DNA of 64,000 bases from Streptomyces hygroscopicus (GTDB lineage: Bacteria > Actinomycetota > Actinomycetes > Streptomycetales > Streptomycetaceae): positions 10,664,001 through 10,728,000 of the forward strand of contig CP018627.1 of the NCBI GenBank assembly GCA_002021875.1, read 5' to 3'. Shown in pieces: positions 31,501 through 43,500 of the stretch (its first letter is position 1; every line of letters starts with the position of its first letter). The notes under the pieces were generated by a model. The model searched no databases and was not told where the DNA came from. It saw only the letters and a list, made by a program, of their open reading frames with translations. The position numbers and the translations under genes are program-made.

Positions 31501-34500
31501 GTGCGGCTGCTGACGGAGGCCACCGCGTGGCCGGAGACTGGCCGGCCGCGCCGGGCCGGTATCTCCTCGTTCGGACTGAGCGGGACCAACGCCCACACGA
31601 TCATCGAGCAGGCTCCTGACCTGGAAGAGGCCGCGGCCTCGGAGGCGGTCGCGCCCGAGGCGCCGGTGTCGGCGGCCGTGGTGCCGTGGCTGGTTTCCGG
31701 GAAGAGCCGGGAGGCGCTGCGGGCGCAGGCCGAGCGGCTGTACGGGCATGTGGCGGCCCGCGAAGACGTCGGTGTGCTCGACGTCGGGCACACCTTGGCG
31801 GCGAGGTCGGTGTTCGAGCACCGGGCCGTGCTGGTGGGTGAGGACCGCGAGACCCTGCTGCGTAGCCTGCAGGCTCTCGCGCAGGGCGGAATCGCCTCGG
31901 GAGCCGTCCAGGGACAGGCCGTAACCGGTGGAAAGTCGGCGTTCCTGTTCTCGGGTCAGGGTGCGCAGCGCCTGGGCATGGGGAGTGAGCTGTATGACGC
32001 CTTCCCGGTGTTCGCCCGTGCCTTGGACGAGGTGTGCGCGCGGCTGGATGTGGTGCTGGATCGTCCGCTGCGTGAGGTGATGTTCGCGGCGGAGGGCAGC
32101 GCGGACGCCGAGCTGCTGGACCAGACGGCGTTCACTCAGCCCGCGCTCTTTGCCATCGAGGTGGCACTCTTCCGGCTGTTGGAGCACTGGGGTGTCACCC
32201 CGGATGTGGTGATCGGTCACTCCATCGGTGAGATCGCCGCCGCCCACGTGGCTGGGGTGTTCTCGCTGGAGGACGCGTGCACGCTGGTGGCCGCTCGTGG
32301 CCGTCTGATGCAGGCGCTGCCCGAGGGCGGCGCGATGGTGGCCATCGAGGCGTCCGAGGAGGAGGTCGCCGGTTCGCTCGCCGGTCGTGAGGCCGAGGTG
32401 AGCATGGCCGCGGTCAACGGCCCGAACGCCGTGGTGATCGCCGGTGACGAGGAAGCGGCGCTGGAGATCGCCGCCCAGTGGGCGGAGCAGGGCCGCAAGA
32501 CCCGCCGCCTGCGCGTCAGCCACGCCTTCCACTCGCCGCGCATGGACGCGATGCTGGACGACTTCCGTGACGTCGTCACGGGCCTGTCCTTCCAGACACC
32601 GTCCATCGCCCTGGTCTCCAATGTGACGGGCGAGGCGGCGAGCCGCGACGAGGTGTGCACGCCGGAGTACTGGGTGCGCCACGTCCGGGAAGCGGTGCGG
32701 TTCGCGGACGGCATGCGGGCACTCACCGCCCAGGGCGTCACCAGGTTCCTGGAGGTAGGCCCCGACGGTGTGCTGTCCGCGATGGCGCGGGACTGCCTGA
32801 CGGCGGACCAGACCGCGGCCACGGCCGTGGTGCCGGTGCTGCGCAAGGACCGTCCCGAGGCCCAGGCGCTGACGATGGCGCTGGCCGAACTCCACGTCCA
32901 CGGAGCCTCGGTGGAGTGGGAGTCCGTGATCGCCGGGCGTGGTGCGCGGATGGTGGAGCTGCCGACGTACGCCTTCCAGCGCGAGCGGTTCTGGCCCGAG
33001 GTGTCCATCTCCCTGAACGGCTTGAACGCGTCGAGCGCCGTGGACTCGGTGGACTCGGTGGACGCGCGGTTCTGGGAAGCGGTCGAGCGCGAGGATCTCG
33101 AAGCGCTCGCCGAGACGCTCGACGTCGACGGCGAGACGCCGCTGAGCGCGGTGCTGCCCGCCCTGTCCACGTACCACCGCAACCGGCGTGACCAGTCCAC
33201 GATCGACAACTGGCGCTACCGGGTGGCCTGGAAGCCGGTCTCGGACGTGGCCGATGGGTCGCTGTCGGGGACGTGGCTGGTAGTGGTTCCGGCGTCCCGC
33301 GCCGAGGATGAGCTGGTGACGGGGATCGTCTCCGGGCTCGAGCGGCATGGCGCGGGCGTGGTGTCGCTGGTGGCCGACGAGCGGGACCTCGACGCCGAGG
33401 CGCTGGGGGAGCGGCTGCGTGCGGCGGCCGCCGACGCGCCCGCACTGAGCGGCGTGTTGTCGCTGCTCGCCCTGGACGAGGACCTCTGCCCGGAGCACCC
33501 GGCGCTGTCGAACGGTCTCGCCCTGACGCTGACGCTGGTGCGGGCCATGGCGGACGCCGGAATCGAGGCTTCGCTGTGGTCCGGTACGCGGGGTGCCGTG
33601 TCGGTGGGCCGCTCCGAACGGCTCAGCCACCCGAAGCAGGCGATGGTGTGGGCGCTCGGCCGGGTGGCCGCGCTGGAGCTGCCGGAGCTGTGGGGCGGTC
33701 TGGTCGATCTGCCCGAGTCACTGGACGAGCGTGCGGTGGCGCGGCTGGCCGGTGTGCTGTCCGCCGAGGCCACCGAGGACCAGGTGGCGGTGCGCGGCTC
33801 CGGCGTGTTCGCACGTCGCCTGACCCGGTCGGCCGCACCCGTTGCCGACGGAACGACGTGGCGGGCGCGTGGCACGGTGTTGGTGACCGGTGGTACGGGT
33901 GCGCTGGGCGGGCAGGTGGCCCGCTGGCTGGTGGGCCAGGGTGCCGAGCATCTGGTGCTGACCAGCCGTCGCGGTCTGGAGGCGCCGGGCGCGCCCGAGC
34001 TGCGTGCGGAGCTGGAGGCGCTGGGCGCCCGGGTGACCGTGGCGGCCTGTGATGTGGCCGACCGTGAGCAGTTGGCCGCGGTGCTGGACGCCGTTCCGCA
34101 GGAGTATCCGCTGACGGCGGTCGTCCACGCGGCGGGCGCCAACGGAGTGGTGCCGCTGACGGAGACCGGGCTGGCCGACGCCGCCGCCGTGGTCTCCGGC
34201 AAGGTGGCGGGCGCCGTCAACCTGGACGAGTTGCTGGGCGACCGTGAGCTCGACGCGTTCGTGGTCTTCTCCTCGATCGCCGGTGTGTGGGGCAGCGGCG
34301 GCCAGGCCGCATACGGTGCTGCCAACGCCTACCTGGACGCTTTGGTGGAGGAGCGCCGTGCGCGGGGTCTCGCCGGTACGGCCGTGGCCTGGGGCCCCTG
34401 GGCCGAGGGCGGTATGGCGGCCGGAGACGAGGCCGACCAGCTGGCGCGCCGCGGTCTGCCCGCGATGGTGCCCGGTCTGGCGATCGCCGCGCTGCAGGGG

Positions 34501-37500
34501 GCGGTCGCGGGTGACGAGGGTCTGCTGACGGTCGCCGATGTGGACTGGGAGCGGTTCGCCCCCGCGTTCACGATCGGGCGGCCGAGTCCGCTCCTCGGCG
34601 ATCTGCCCGAGGTGCAGCGGGCGCTGGCGAACGCCGAGAACGCCGAGGGCACCGGTACCGGTTCGGCACTGCGGGACCGCCTGACGGGCCTCACCGAGGC
34701 CGAGATCGACCGGACTCTGCTCGACCTGGTGCGTGCCCACGCCGCGGCCGTCCTCGGCTTCACGGGTGCGGAGGCGGTCGAGCCCGGCCGTGCGTTCAAG
34801 GAACTGGGCTTCGACTCGCTCACGGCCGTTGAGTTCCGTAACCGGCTGAACGCGGAGACCGGGCTGGTCCTGCCGGCCACGCTGGTTTTCGACTACCCGA
34901 GCGCCACGGTGCTGGCCGGCCATCTGCGTGCCGAGGTGCTGGGGACGCAGGACGCGGTGGCCGCGCCGTCGGCGGTGGCGGTCCCGGTCGATGACGACCC
35001 GATCGCGATCGTCGGGATGAGCTGTCGCTTCCCGGGCGGTGTGCGCAGCCCGGAGGAGCTGTGGAACCTCGTGGCGGCCGGTACGGACGCCATCACCGAC
35101 TTCCCCTCCGACCGTGGGTGGGACGTCGACGGGATGTACGACCCCGACCCGGAGCGCCTGGGCACGTTCTACGCCCGTGAGGGTGGGTTCCTCGACGGGG
35201 TGAGCGAGTTCGACGCGGCGTTCTTCGGCATCTCGCCGCGTGAGGCGCTCGCCATGGATCCGCAGCAGCGGCTGCTGCTGGAGACCTCCTGGGAGGCGTT
35301 CGAGCGGGCCGGCATCGACCCGGCGTCCGTGCGTGGCAGCCAGATCGGCGTCTACGTCGGAGCCGCGACCTCCGGTTACGGAGCGGGGCTGAACGAGATC
35401 CCCGAGGGGCTCGAAGGGCAGCTGCTGACCGGTAGCGCCACTTCGGTCGTCTCGGGCCGCATCTCCTACACCATGGGTCTGGAGGGACCCGCGCTGACGG
35501 TGGACACGGCGTGCTCGTCGTCGCTGGTCGCCCTGCACCAGGCCGCGCAGGCGGTGCGCCAGGGCGAGTGCTCCATGGCGCTCGCCGGTGGCGTCACCGT
35601 GATGACCAGCCCGGCCGCCTTCGTGGAGTTCAGCCGCCAGCGCGGCCTCGCCCCCGACGGCCGGTGCAAGCCGTTCGCGGACGCCGCGGACGGCACCGGC
35701 TGGTCCGAGGGTGTGGGCATGCTGCTCGTGGAGCGGCTTTCGGACGCCAAGCGCAACGGCCACCAGGTGCTGGCCATCGTGCGGGGCTCGGCGGTGAACC
35801 AGGACGGTGCGAGCAACGGTCTGACGGCGCCGAACGGCCCCTCGCAGCAGCGAGTGATCCGCCAGGCCCTCGCCAACGCCAGGCTGTCGTCGGCCGACGT
35901 CCAGGTGATCGAGGCACACGGCACCGGAACGACCCTGGGTGACCCGATCGAGGCGCAGGCGCTGCTGGCCACCTACGGCCAGGAGCGCCCGGAGGACCTG
36001 CCGCTCTGGCTGGGTTCGATCAAGTCGAACATCGGGCACACCCAGGCCGCGGCCGGTGTCGCCGGTGTCATCAAGATGGTGATGGCCATGCGGCACGGTG
36101 TGTTGCCGCAGACGCTGCATGTGGACGAGCCGTCGCGCGAGGTGGACTGGTCGGCGGGTGAGGTGCGGCTGCTGACCGAGGCCGCCGCATGGCCCGAGAC
36201 CGAGCAGCCGCGCCGGGCGGGTATCTCCGCCTTCGGCGTGAGCGGCACCAACGCGCACACCATCATCGAACAGGCCCCGGTCCAGGACGAGGCGGAGCCC
36301 GCCCCGGCCCCCGTTGACGACCACGGCATGGCCCCCTGGGTGCTCTCCGCCCGGAGCCCGGAAGCCCTGCGCGCCCAGGCCGAGCGGCTGCGAGCCCACC
36401 TTTCCGAGGGGGCCGAGTCCGGTGTGCTGGACATCGCCGAATCGCTGGTCGCCACGCGATCGGTGTTCGAGCACCGTGCGGTGCTGCTGGGCACCGACCG
36501 TGAGGCGCTGCTGCGTGGCCTGGAGACCGTCGCCGCCAGGGACGACGCCCCCGGCATCGTCCAGGGGCAGGCGGCCAAGGCCGGAAAGACCGCGTTCCTG
36601 TTCACCGGCCAGGGTGCGCAGCGCCTGGGCATGGGCCGGGAGCTGTACGACGCCTTCCCGGTGTTCGCCCGTGCGCTGGACGAGGTGTGTGCGCGCCTGG
36701 ACGTGGTGCTGGACCGTCCGCTCACTGAGGTGATGTTCGCGGTCGACGGCAGTGCGGACGCCGAACTGCTCGACCAGACGGCGTTCACCCAGCCGGCGCT
36801 GTTCGCCATCGAGGTGGCGTTGTTCCGGTTGTTGGAGCACTGGGGCGTCACCCCGGATGTGCTGATCGGCCACTCCATCGGTGAGATCGCCGCCGCCCAT
36901 GTGGCCGGGGTGTTCTCGCTGGAGGACGCCTGCACGCTGGTGGCCGCTCGTGGCCGTCTGATGCAGGCGCTGCCCGAGGGCGGCGCGATGGTGGCCATCG
37001 AGGCGTCCGAGGAGGAGGTCGCCGGTTCGCTCGCCGGTCGTGAGGCCGAGGTGAGCATGGCCGCGGTCAACGGCCCGAACGCCGTGGTGATCGCCGGTGA
37101 CGAGGAAGCGGCGCTGGAGATCGCCGCCCAGTGGGCGGAGCAGGGCCGCAAGACCCGCCGCCTGCGCGTCAGCCACGCCTTCCACTCCCCGCATATGGAC
37201 GCGATGCTGGACGGCTTCCGCGCCGTCGCGGAGACGCTCACCTACCACGGCCCGACCACCGCGTTCATCTCGAACGTCACGGGTGAGCAGGCCGGTGCCG
37301 AAGAGGTGTGCTCGCCGGAGTACTGGGTGCGGCACGTGCGCGAGACCGTCCGCTTCCTCAACGGGGTGCGGACCCTCGAAGCCCAGGGCGTCACCACCTA
37401 CCTCGAGGTGGGCCCCGACGGTGTGCTGTCCGCGATGGCCCAGGACTGCCTGACCGAACCGGTCGACGACATCGCGGCCGACGACACACCGGCCCCCCTG

Positions 37501-40500
37501 CTGGTCCCGGTGCTGCGCAAGGACCGTCCCGAGACGCAGGCGCTCGTCGCGGCTCTCGCCGAAACACACGTCCACGGCGAAACCGTCGACTGGCGGGCCT
37601 TCTTCGCCGGACGCGGCGCCCGCCGGGTGGACCTGCCCACCTACGCGTTCCAGCACCAGCGTTACTGGCTGGAGGCCGGCACCGCGGCGGGAGACGCCGC
37701 CGCCTTCGGCCTCGATCCCGCCGATCACCCGCTGCTGGGCGGAGCGGTCCCCGTCGCGGGCACCGACAGCCTGGTCTTCACCGGAACGCTCTCGCTGCAC
37801 ACCCAGCCCTGGCTGGCGGACCATGTCCTGCGCGGCGAGGCGGTCCTGGCCACCACGGCCCTCGTCGAACTGGCGATTCGCGCCGGTGACGAGGTCGGCC
37901 TCGGCCATGTGGAAGAGCTCGTCAGCCAGGCGCCGCTGGTCCTCCCCCGAGGGAGCGGAGTCCAGATTCAGCTCGTCCTCGGCGAAGAGGACGAGTTCGG
38001 CACCCGCTCGCTGGAGATGTACTCGCGCGTGGCCGAGCCGGCGGACGAGGACGAGGACGAGTGGATCTGCCACGCCAGCGGTGTGCTCGCCCCCGAGCCG
38101 GACGATCTCGCCACCGCCGAAGGAGCGGTGCGCTTCGCCTCCGTCGCATGGCCCCCGCCCGGCGCCGAGCGCGTCGAGGTGGACGGCCTGTACGAGATGC
38201 TCGCCGAAGGCGGCCTCGTCTACGGACCTTCCTTCCGTGGCCTGCGAGCGGTGTGGCAGCGCGATGACGAGGTGTTCGCCGAGATCAGCCTGGCCGAGGA
38301 GTCCGTTGCGGAGGCCGAGCGGTTCGGGCTGCACCCGGCCCTTCTGGACGCGGCGTTGCAGCCGCTCGGCCTCGGAGTGCTGGACGGCGTGGGGCGCGGC
38401 CGCATCCTGTTCAGCCTGGCCGGGGTGTCGCTGTACGCGGAAGGCGCCTCCGAGCTGCGTGTCCGGCTCGCCCGCACGGGCCCGGAGACCCTCTCCCTGG
38501 CCGCGGTCGACGGAGCCGGGGAGGCTGTGGTCTCCGCCGACACGCTGACGCTGCGCCAGGTCGCCACGGACCAGCCGGAGCCCCCGGCGCCGAAGACGAC
38601 CGAGACCCTGCCGGAGCCCGCCGTCTCGCCCGAGGCGAGCGCCGACGCTCCGGCGGCCACCGAATCCCCCGTGGCCACCGAAACCCCTGCTGAGGAGACC
38701 ACTGCCATGCCGCCTGCCCGTCGACGCAGGACCGCGCGGCGCACCGCCCAGCGGGGCGGCCCGGAGGCCGGGCCGCTCGCATCGCTGAGGGAGCGCCTGG
38801 CCGGGCTCTCCGAGCCCGAGCAGGACCGCGTGCTGCTCGAGATAATCCGCACGCATGTCGCGGCGGTGCTCGGACACGCCTCCGCCGGCCAGGTCCAGGG
38901 CTTGCAGGCGTTCAAGGACCTCGGCTTCAGCTCGCTGACCGCCGTCGAGTTCCGTAACCGGGTGAGCAAGGCCATTGGCCTGCGCATCCCGGCGACCGCC
39001 GTGTTCGACTACCCGACCCCCGTCGAACTGGCGAAGTTCGCCCGTGCCGAGGTCCTCGGCTCGCTGACCGGGGCGCGGCAGCCGGCGCCGGTCGCGGTGG
39101 CGGACAGCGACGAGCCGATCGTGATCGTGGGGATGAGCTGCCGCTATCCCGGAGGGGTGGCCACCCCGGAGGATCTGTGGGACCTCGTCGCGCAGGGCCG
39201 GGACGGCATCTCGCCCTTCCCGACGGACCGCGGCTGGGACGTCGAGAACCTCTACGACCCGGACCCGGACGAGCCCGGCAAGTGCTACACGCAGGAAGGC
39301 GGCTTCCTGCACGGCGCCAGCCAGTTCGACCCGGCGTTCTTCGGGATCTCGCCGCGTGAGGCGATCGCGATGGACCCGCAGCACCGGCTGCTGCTGGAAA
39401 CCTCGTGGGAGGCGCTGGAGCGCGCCGGTATCGACCCGCTCTCGGCGAAGGGCAGCCAGACCGGCGTCTTCGCGGGCGTGACCTACCAGGACTACGGCGG
39501 TGTCCTCGCCGGATCTCAGGAGGCCGTCGAGGGCCTCGTCGGCACCGGTGTCTCGCCGAGTGTGCTTTCGGGCCGTATCTCCTACACCATGGGCCTCGAG
39601 GGGCCCGCCATGACGGTGGACACCGCGTGCTCGTCGTCGCTGGTCGCCCTGCATCTCGCATGGCAGGCGCTGCGCCAGGGCGAGTGCTCGCTGGCGCTGG
39701 CCGGTGGTGTGACGGTGATGTCCACCCCGATGTCGCTGGTCGAGTTCAGCCGGCAGCGTGCGCTCGCCTCCGACGGACGCAGCAAGCCGTTCTCGGCCGC
39801 CGCGGACGGCGCGAGCTGGGCCGAAGGCGTCGGCATGCTCGTCCTCGAGCGGCTGTCGGACGCCCGCCGCAACGGACACCCGATCCTCGCCGTGGTGCGC
39901 GGCAGCGCGGTGAACCAGGACGGTGCGTCCAACGGTCTGACGGCGCCGAACGGCCCCTCGCAGCAGCGGGTCATCCGGCAGGCGCTGGCGAACGCCCGCC
40001 TGTCGGCCGCCGAGGTGGACGCGGTCGAGGCGCACGGCACGGGTACCTCGCTGGGCGACCCGATCGAGGCACAGGCGCTGCTGGCCACCTACGGCCAGGA
40101 GCGTCCCGAGGGCCAGCCGCTGATGTTGGGCGCCATCAAGTCGAACATCGGCCACTCGCAGGCGGCCGCCGGTGTGGGCGGCGTCATCAAGATGGTGATG
40201 GCGATGCGTCACGGGGTGCTGCCGAAGACCCTGCACCTCGACGAGCCTTCGCCCCACGTGGACTGGACCGAGGGCGACGTCGAGCTGCTGGCCGAGGCCA
40301 AGCCGTGGCCGGAGACGGGACATCCGCGGCGCGCGGGTGTGTCGGCGTTCGGCATGAGCGGCACCAACGTGCACACCATCCTGGAGCAGGCTCCGGAGAT
40401 CGAGGCGGCCGAGACCGCCGAGGTCGCCGAGGCCGAGGTTGCCGACGGCCCGGTGGCGTGGGTCGTGGCGGGCAAGAGCGGCGACGGGCTGCAGGCCCAG

Positions 40501-43500
40501 GCCGACGCGCTGCGGGAGTTCGTGGCCGAGCGCCCGGAGCTGCGGACCGCCGATGTGGCGCTCTCCCTGGCGACGACCAGGTCCGCGTTCCAGTACCGGG
40601 CCGCGGTGACCGGGACCAGCCGCGAGGAACTCCTCGAGCGCCTGGAGGCGGTGGCCCAGGGTGCGAAGGCACCGGGCGTGGTCCGCGCCAGCGCCGCCGA
40701 GGCAACTGGCCGTTCGGTGTTCGTGTTCCCCGGCCAGGGTGCGCAGTGGATGGGCATGGCGGTGGGGCTGCTCGAGAGCTCTCCGGTGTTCGCGGAGGCG
40801 ATCGGCGAGTGTGAGTCGGCCCTGTCGGCTCATGTGGACTGGTCGTTGACGGATGTGCTGCGTGGTGCCGAGGGCGCTCCCGGTTTCGACCGGGTGGATG
40901 TCGTTCAGCCGGTGTTGTTCGCGGTGATGGTGTCGCTGGCGAAGCTGTGGCGTTCGGTGGGTGTGGAACCGGATGCCGTGATGGGTCACAGCCAGGGTGA
41001 GATCGCGGCGGCCTGTGTGGCGGGTGCGCTGTCGCTTGAGGATGCCGCGAAGGTGGTGACCCTGCGGTCGCAGGCGATCGCCGCCGGTCTGGCGGGTCGT
41101 GGCGGCATGGTGTCGGTCGGGCTGCCGGTCGACCAGGTCAAGGAGCGGATCGCCGCGTGGGACGGTGGAATATCCGTCGCTGCGGTCAACGGCCCCGGTT
41201 CCGTCGTGGTCTCCGGCGACCCGGGTGCGCTCGATGAGATGGTCGCCCAGCTCGAAGGCGAGGAGATTCGTGTCCGCCGGGTTCCGGTGGACTACGCCTC
41301 GCACTCGGCGCATGTGGAGGCGATCCACGAGGAGCTGCTCAACGTCCTGGCGGACCTTGAACCGCGTACCTCCGAGGTGCCGTTCTACTCCACCGTGTCC
41401 GGTGAGCTGGTGGACACCGCCGGTCTGGACGCCGAGTACTGGTACCGCAACTTGCGGCAGACCGTCGAACTGGAAGCCACCACCCGCACCCTGCTCGACA
41501 GCGGGCATGACGTGTTCATCGAGGTCAGCCCGCATCCCGTGCTGACCCTTCCGGTGCAGCAGACCGTGGAGGCCGCCGAGGCCCAGGCCGTGGTCGTCGG
41601 CACGCTGCGGCGTGACGAGGGCGGCCTGGAGCGGTTCCTGACCTCGATCGCCGAGCTTCATGTCAACGGGGCCGACGTCGACTGGCGGAAGGTGTTCGCC
41701 GGACACGGCGCCCGTCAGATCGACCTGCCGACCTACGCCTTCCAGCGTCAGCGGTACTGGCCGCAGGCGGCCGAGGGCGCCACGTTCGGCAACGCGCCCG
41801 TGTCCGAGGCCGATTCGGTGGACGCCCGGTTCTGGGAGGCCGTCGAGCGCGAGGACCTCGAAGGACTGGCGCAGACGCTGGAGCTCGACGGGGAGGCGCC
41901 GCTGAGCGCGGTGCTGCCCGCCCTGTCGTCGTACCGGCGCGGCAGGCGTGACCGCTCGACCGTCGACAACTGGCGCTACCGGATCAACTGGAAGCCCCTG
42001 ATCGACCAGCCGTCGTCCGGCTCCGAGCAGGAGCGGGGCGCCCCGATCACCGGTACCTGGATGGTCGTCGTACCGCCGGTCGACACCGCCCGTGAACTGG
42101 CGGAGCGCATCGCGCGGGACGTGGAGCGCCACGGTGCCCGCATGGTGCGGGTCGACCTGGACGACTCGGAGCCGGAGCGGTCGTCGCTGACCGAACTCCT
42201 CCGGGACGCGGCCCCCCGCACGCCCTCCGCGGACGGCGCCGAGCAGGAGGGGACGCTCGCGATCGACGGAGTGCTCTCCCTGCTCGCGCTCGACGAGGAG
42301 GCGCTCGCCGAACACCCGGGTGTTCCGCGGGGCTTCGCCGGCACCGTGACCCTGGTCCAGGCGCTGAGCGACATCGACATCGACGTGCCGCTCTGGCTCG
42401 CCACCACCGGGGCCGTGTCCGTGGGCCGCTCCGACCGGGTCGGCAGCGTCAAGCAGTCCCTGGTGTGGGGTCTGGGCCGGGTGGTCGGCCTGGAGTACGC
42501 ACAGCGGTGGGGCGGTCTCGTCGACCTCCCCGAGTCGCCGGACGCGATCGACGACCGGGTGCTGAACCGTCTGGTCGGCCTGATCGGGCGCTCCGGTGAC
42601 GAAGACCAGGTCGCGGTGCGCGCCTCCGGAGTCTTCGGCCGACGGCTCGTCCGGGCGCCCTTGGGCGACGCCCGGCCGGCCCGTACCTGGGAGCCTCGCG
42701 GCAGCGTCCTGATCACCGGTGGTACCGGTGCCCTCGGTGGCCGCCTCGCCCGCTGGCTCGTCCAGGCCGGTGCCGAGCACCTGGTGCTGACCAGCCGCCG
42801 CGGCCCGGACGCCCCCGGCGCGGCCGAGCTGCGGGACGAGTTGACCGCTCTCGGCGCGCGGGTCACCGTCGCGGCCTGTGACGTCGCCGACCGTGACGCG
42901 TTGCGGGAGCTCCTCGACGGGCTGCCCGCGGAGTATCCGCTGACCGCGGTGGTGCACGCGGCCGGTGTGCTGGACGACGGCCTCATCGACACCCTCACCG
43001 TCCCCAGGGCGCAGGGTGTCTTCCGGCCCAAGGTGGACGCCGTGGTGAACCTCCACGAGCTGACCCAGGACCTGGACCTGTCCGCGTTCATCCTCTTCTC
43101 CTCCTACGCCGGAACCGTCGGTGGTGCCGGTCAGGGCAGCTACGCCGCCGCCAACGCCTTCCTCGACGCCCTGGCGCAGCAGCGCCGGACACAGGGCCTG
43201 GCGGCGACCTCGGTGGCATGGGGTGCCTGGGGCGGCGGCGGTCTGGTCGACGACGCCATCGCGGCCCAGCTCAAGCGGCGCGGTATGCCGGCGCTGGAGC
43301 CCGTCCTCGCCGTCGACGCCCTTCAGCAGGTGCTCGATCACGACGAGGTCGACATCACCGTCGCCGACGTGGACTGGGAACGCTACGCCCCCGGATTCGC
43401 CGCGGCCCGGCCGCGTCCGCTGCTGAACGAACTGCCGGAGGTGCGGCAGGCCCTGGAGGCGGCGGAGGCCGAACTCGGCGCGTCGCTCACCGGACTGGCC

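Larger units (their letters stand above)
34999..39060 (+). other. PKS module 4.3: KS-AT(malonyl)-DH(degenerate)-ACP, no KR
   Basis: KS from about residue 3139 with Cys3310. AT from about 3669 (FTGQGAQ for the usual FSGQGAQ) with Ser3764 and HAFH at 3864-3867. A DH-like domain at about 4046-4330 keeps His4080, YGPSFRG and Asp4255, but the HxxxGxxxxP motif ends in Ala (VLATT at 4087-4091) and LPFSW reads ILFSL. No TGGTG NADPH motif and no KR Tyr occur before the ACP, so the beta-keto group should stay. ACP Ser4450 sits in LGFSSL rather than LGFDSL. The DH has no hydroxyl to act on and is probably vestigial or structural. Confidence 0.9.

Noticed and set aside
33000..33070. Short VDS repeat ([12 protein letters not shown]) at the start of the module 4.2 KR linker as a functional repeat
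   Set aside because: It is a two-unit, 9-bp slippage-like duplication in a flexible linker, with no sign of function.
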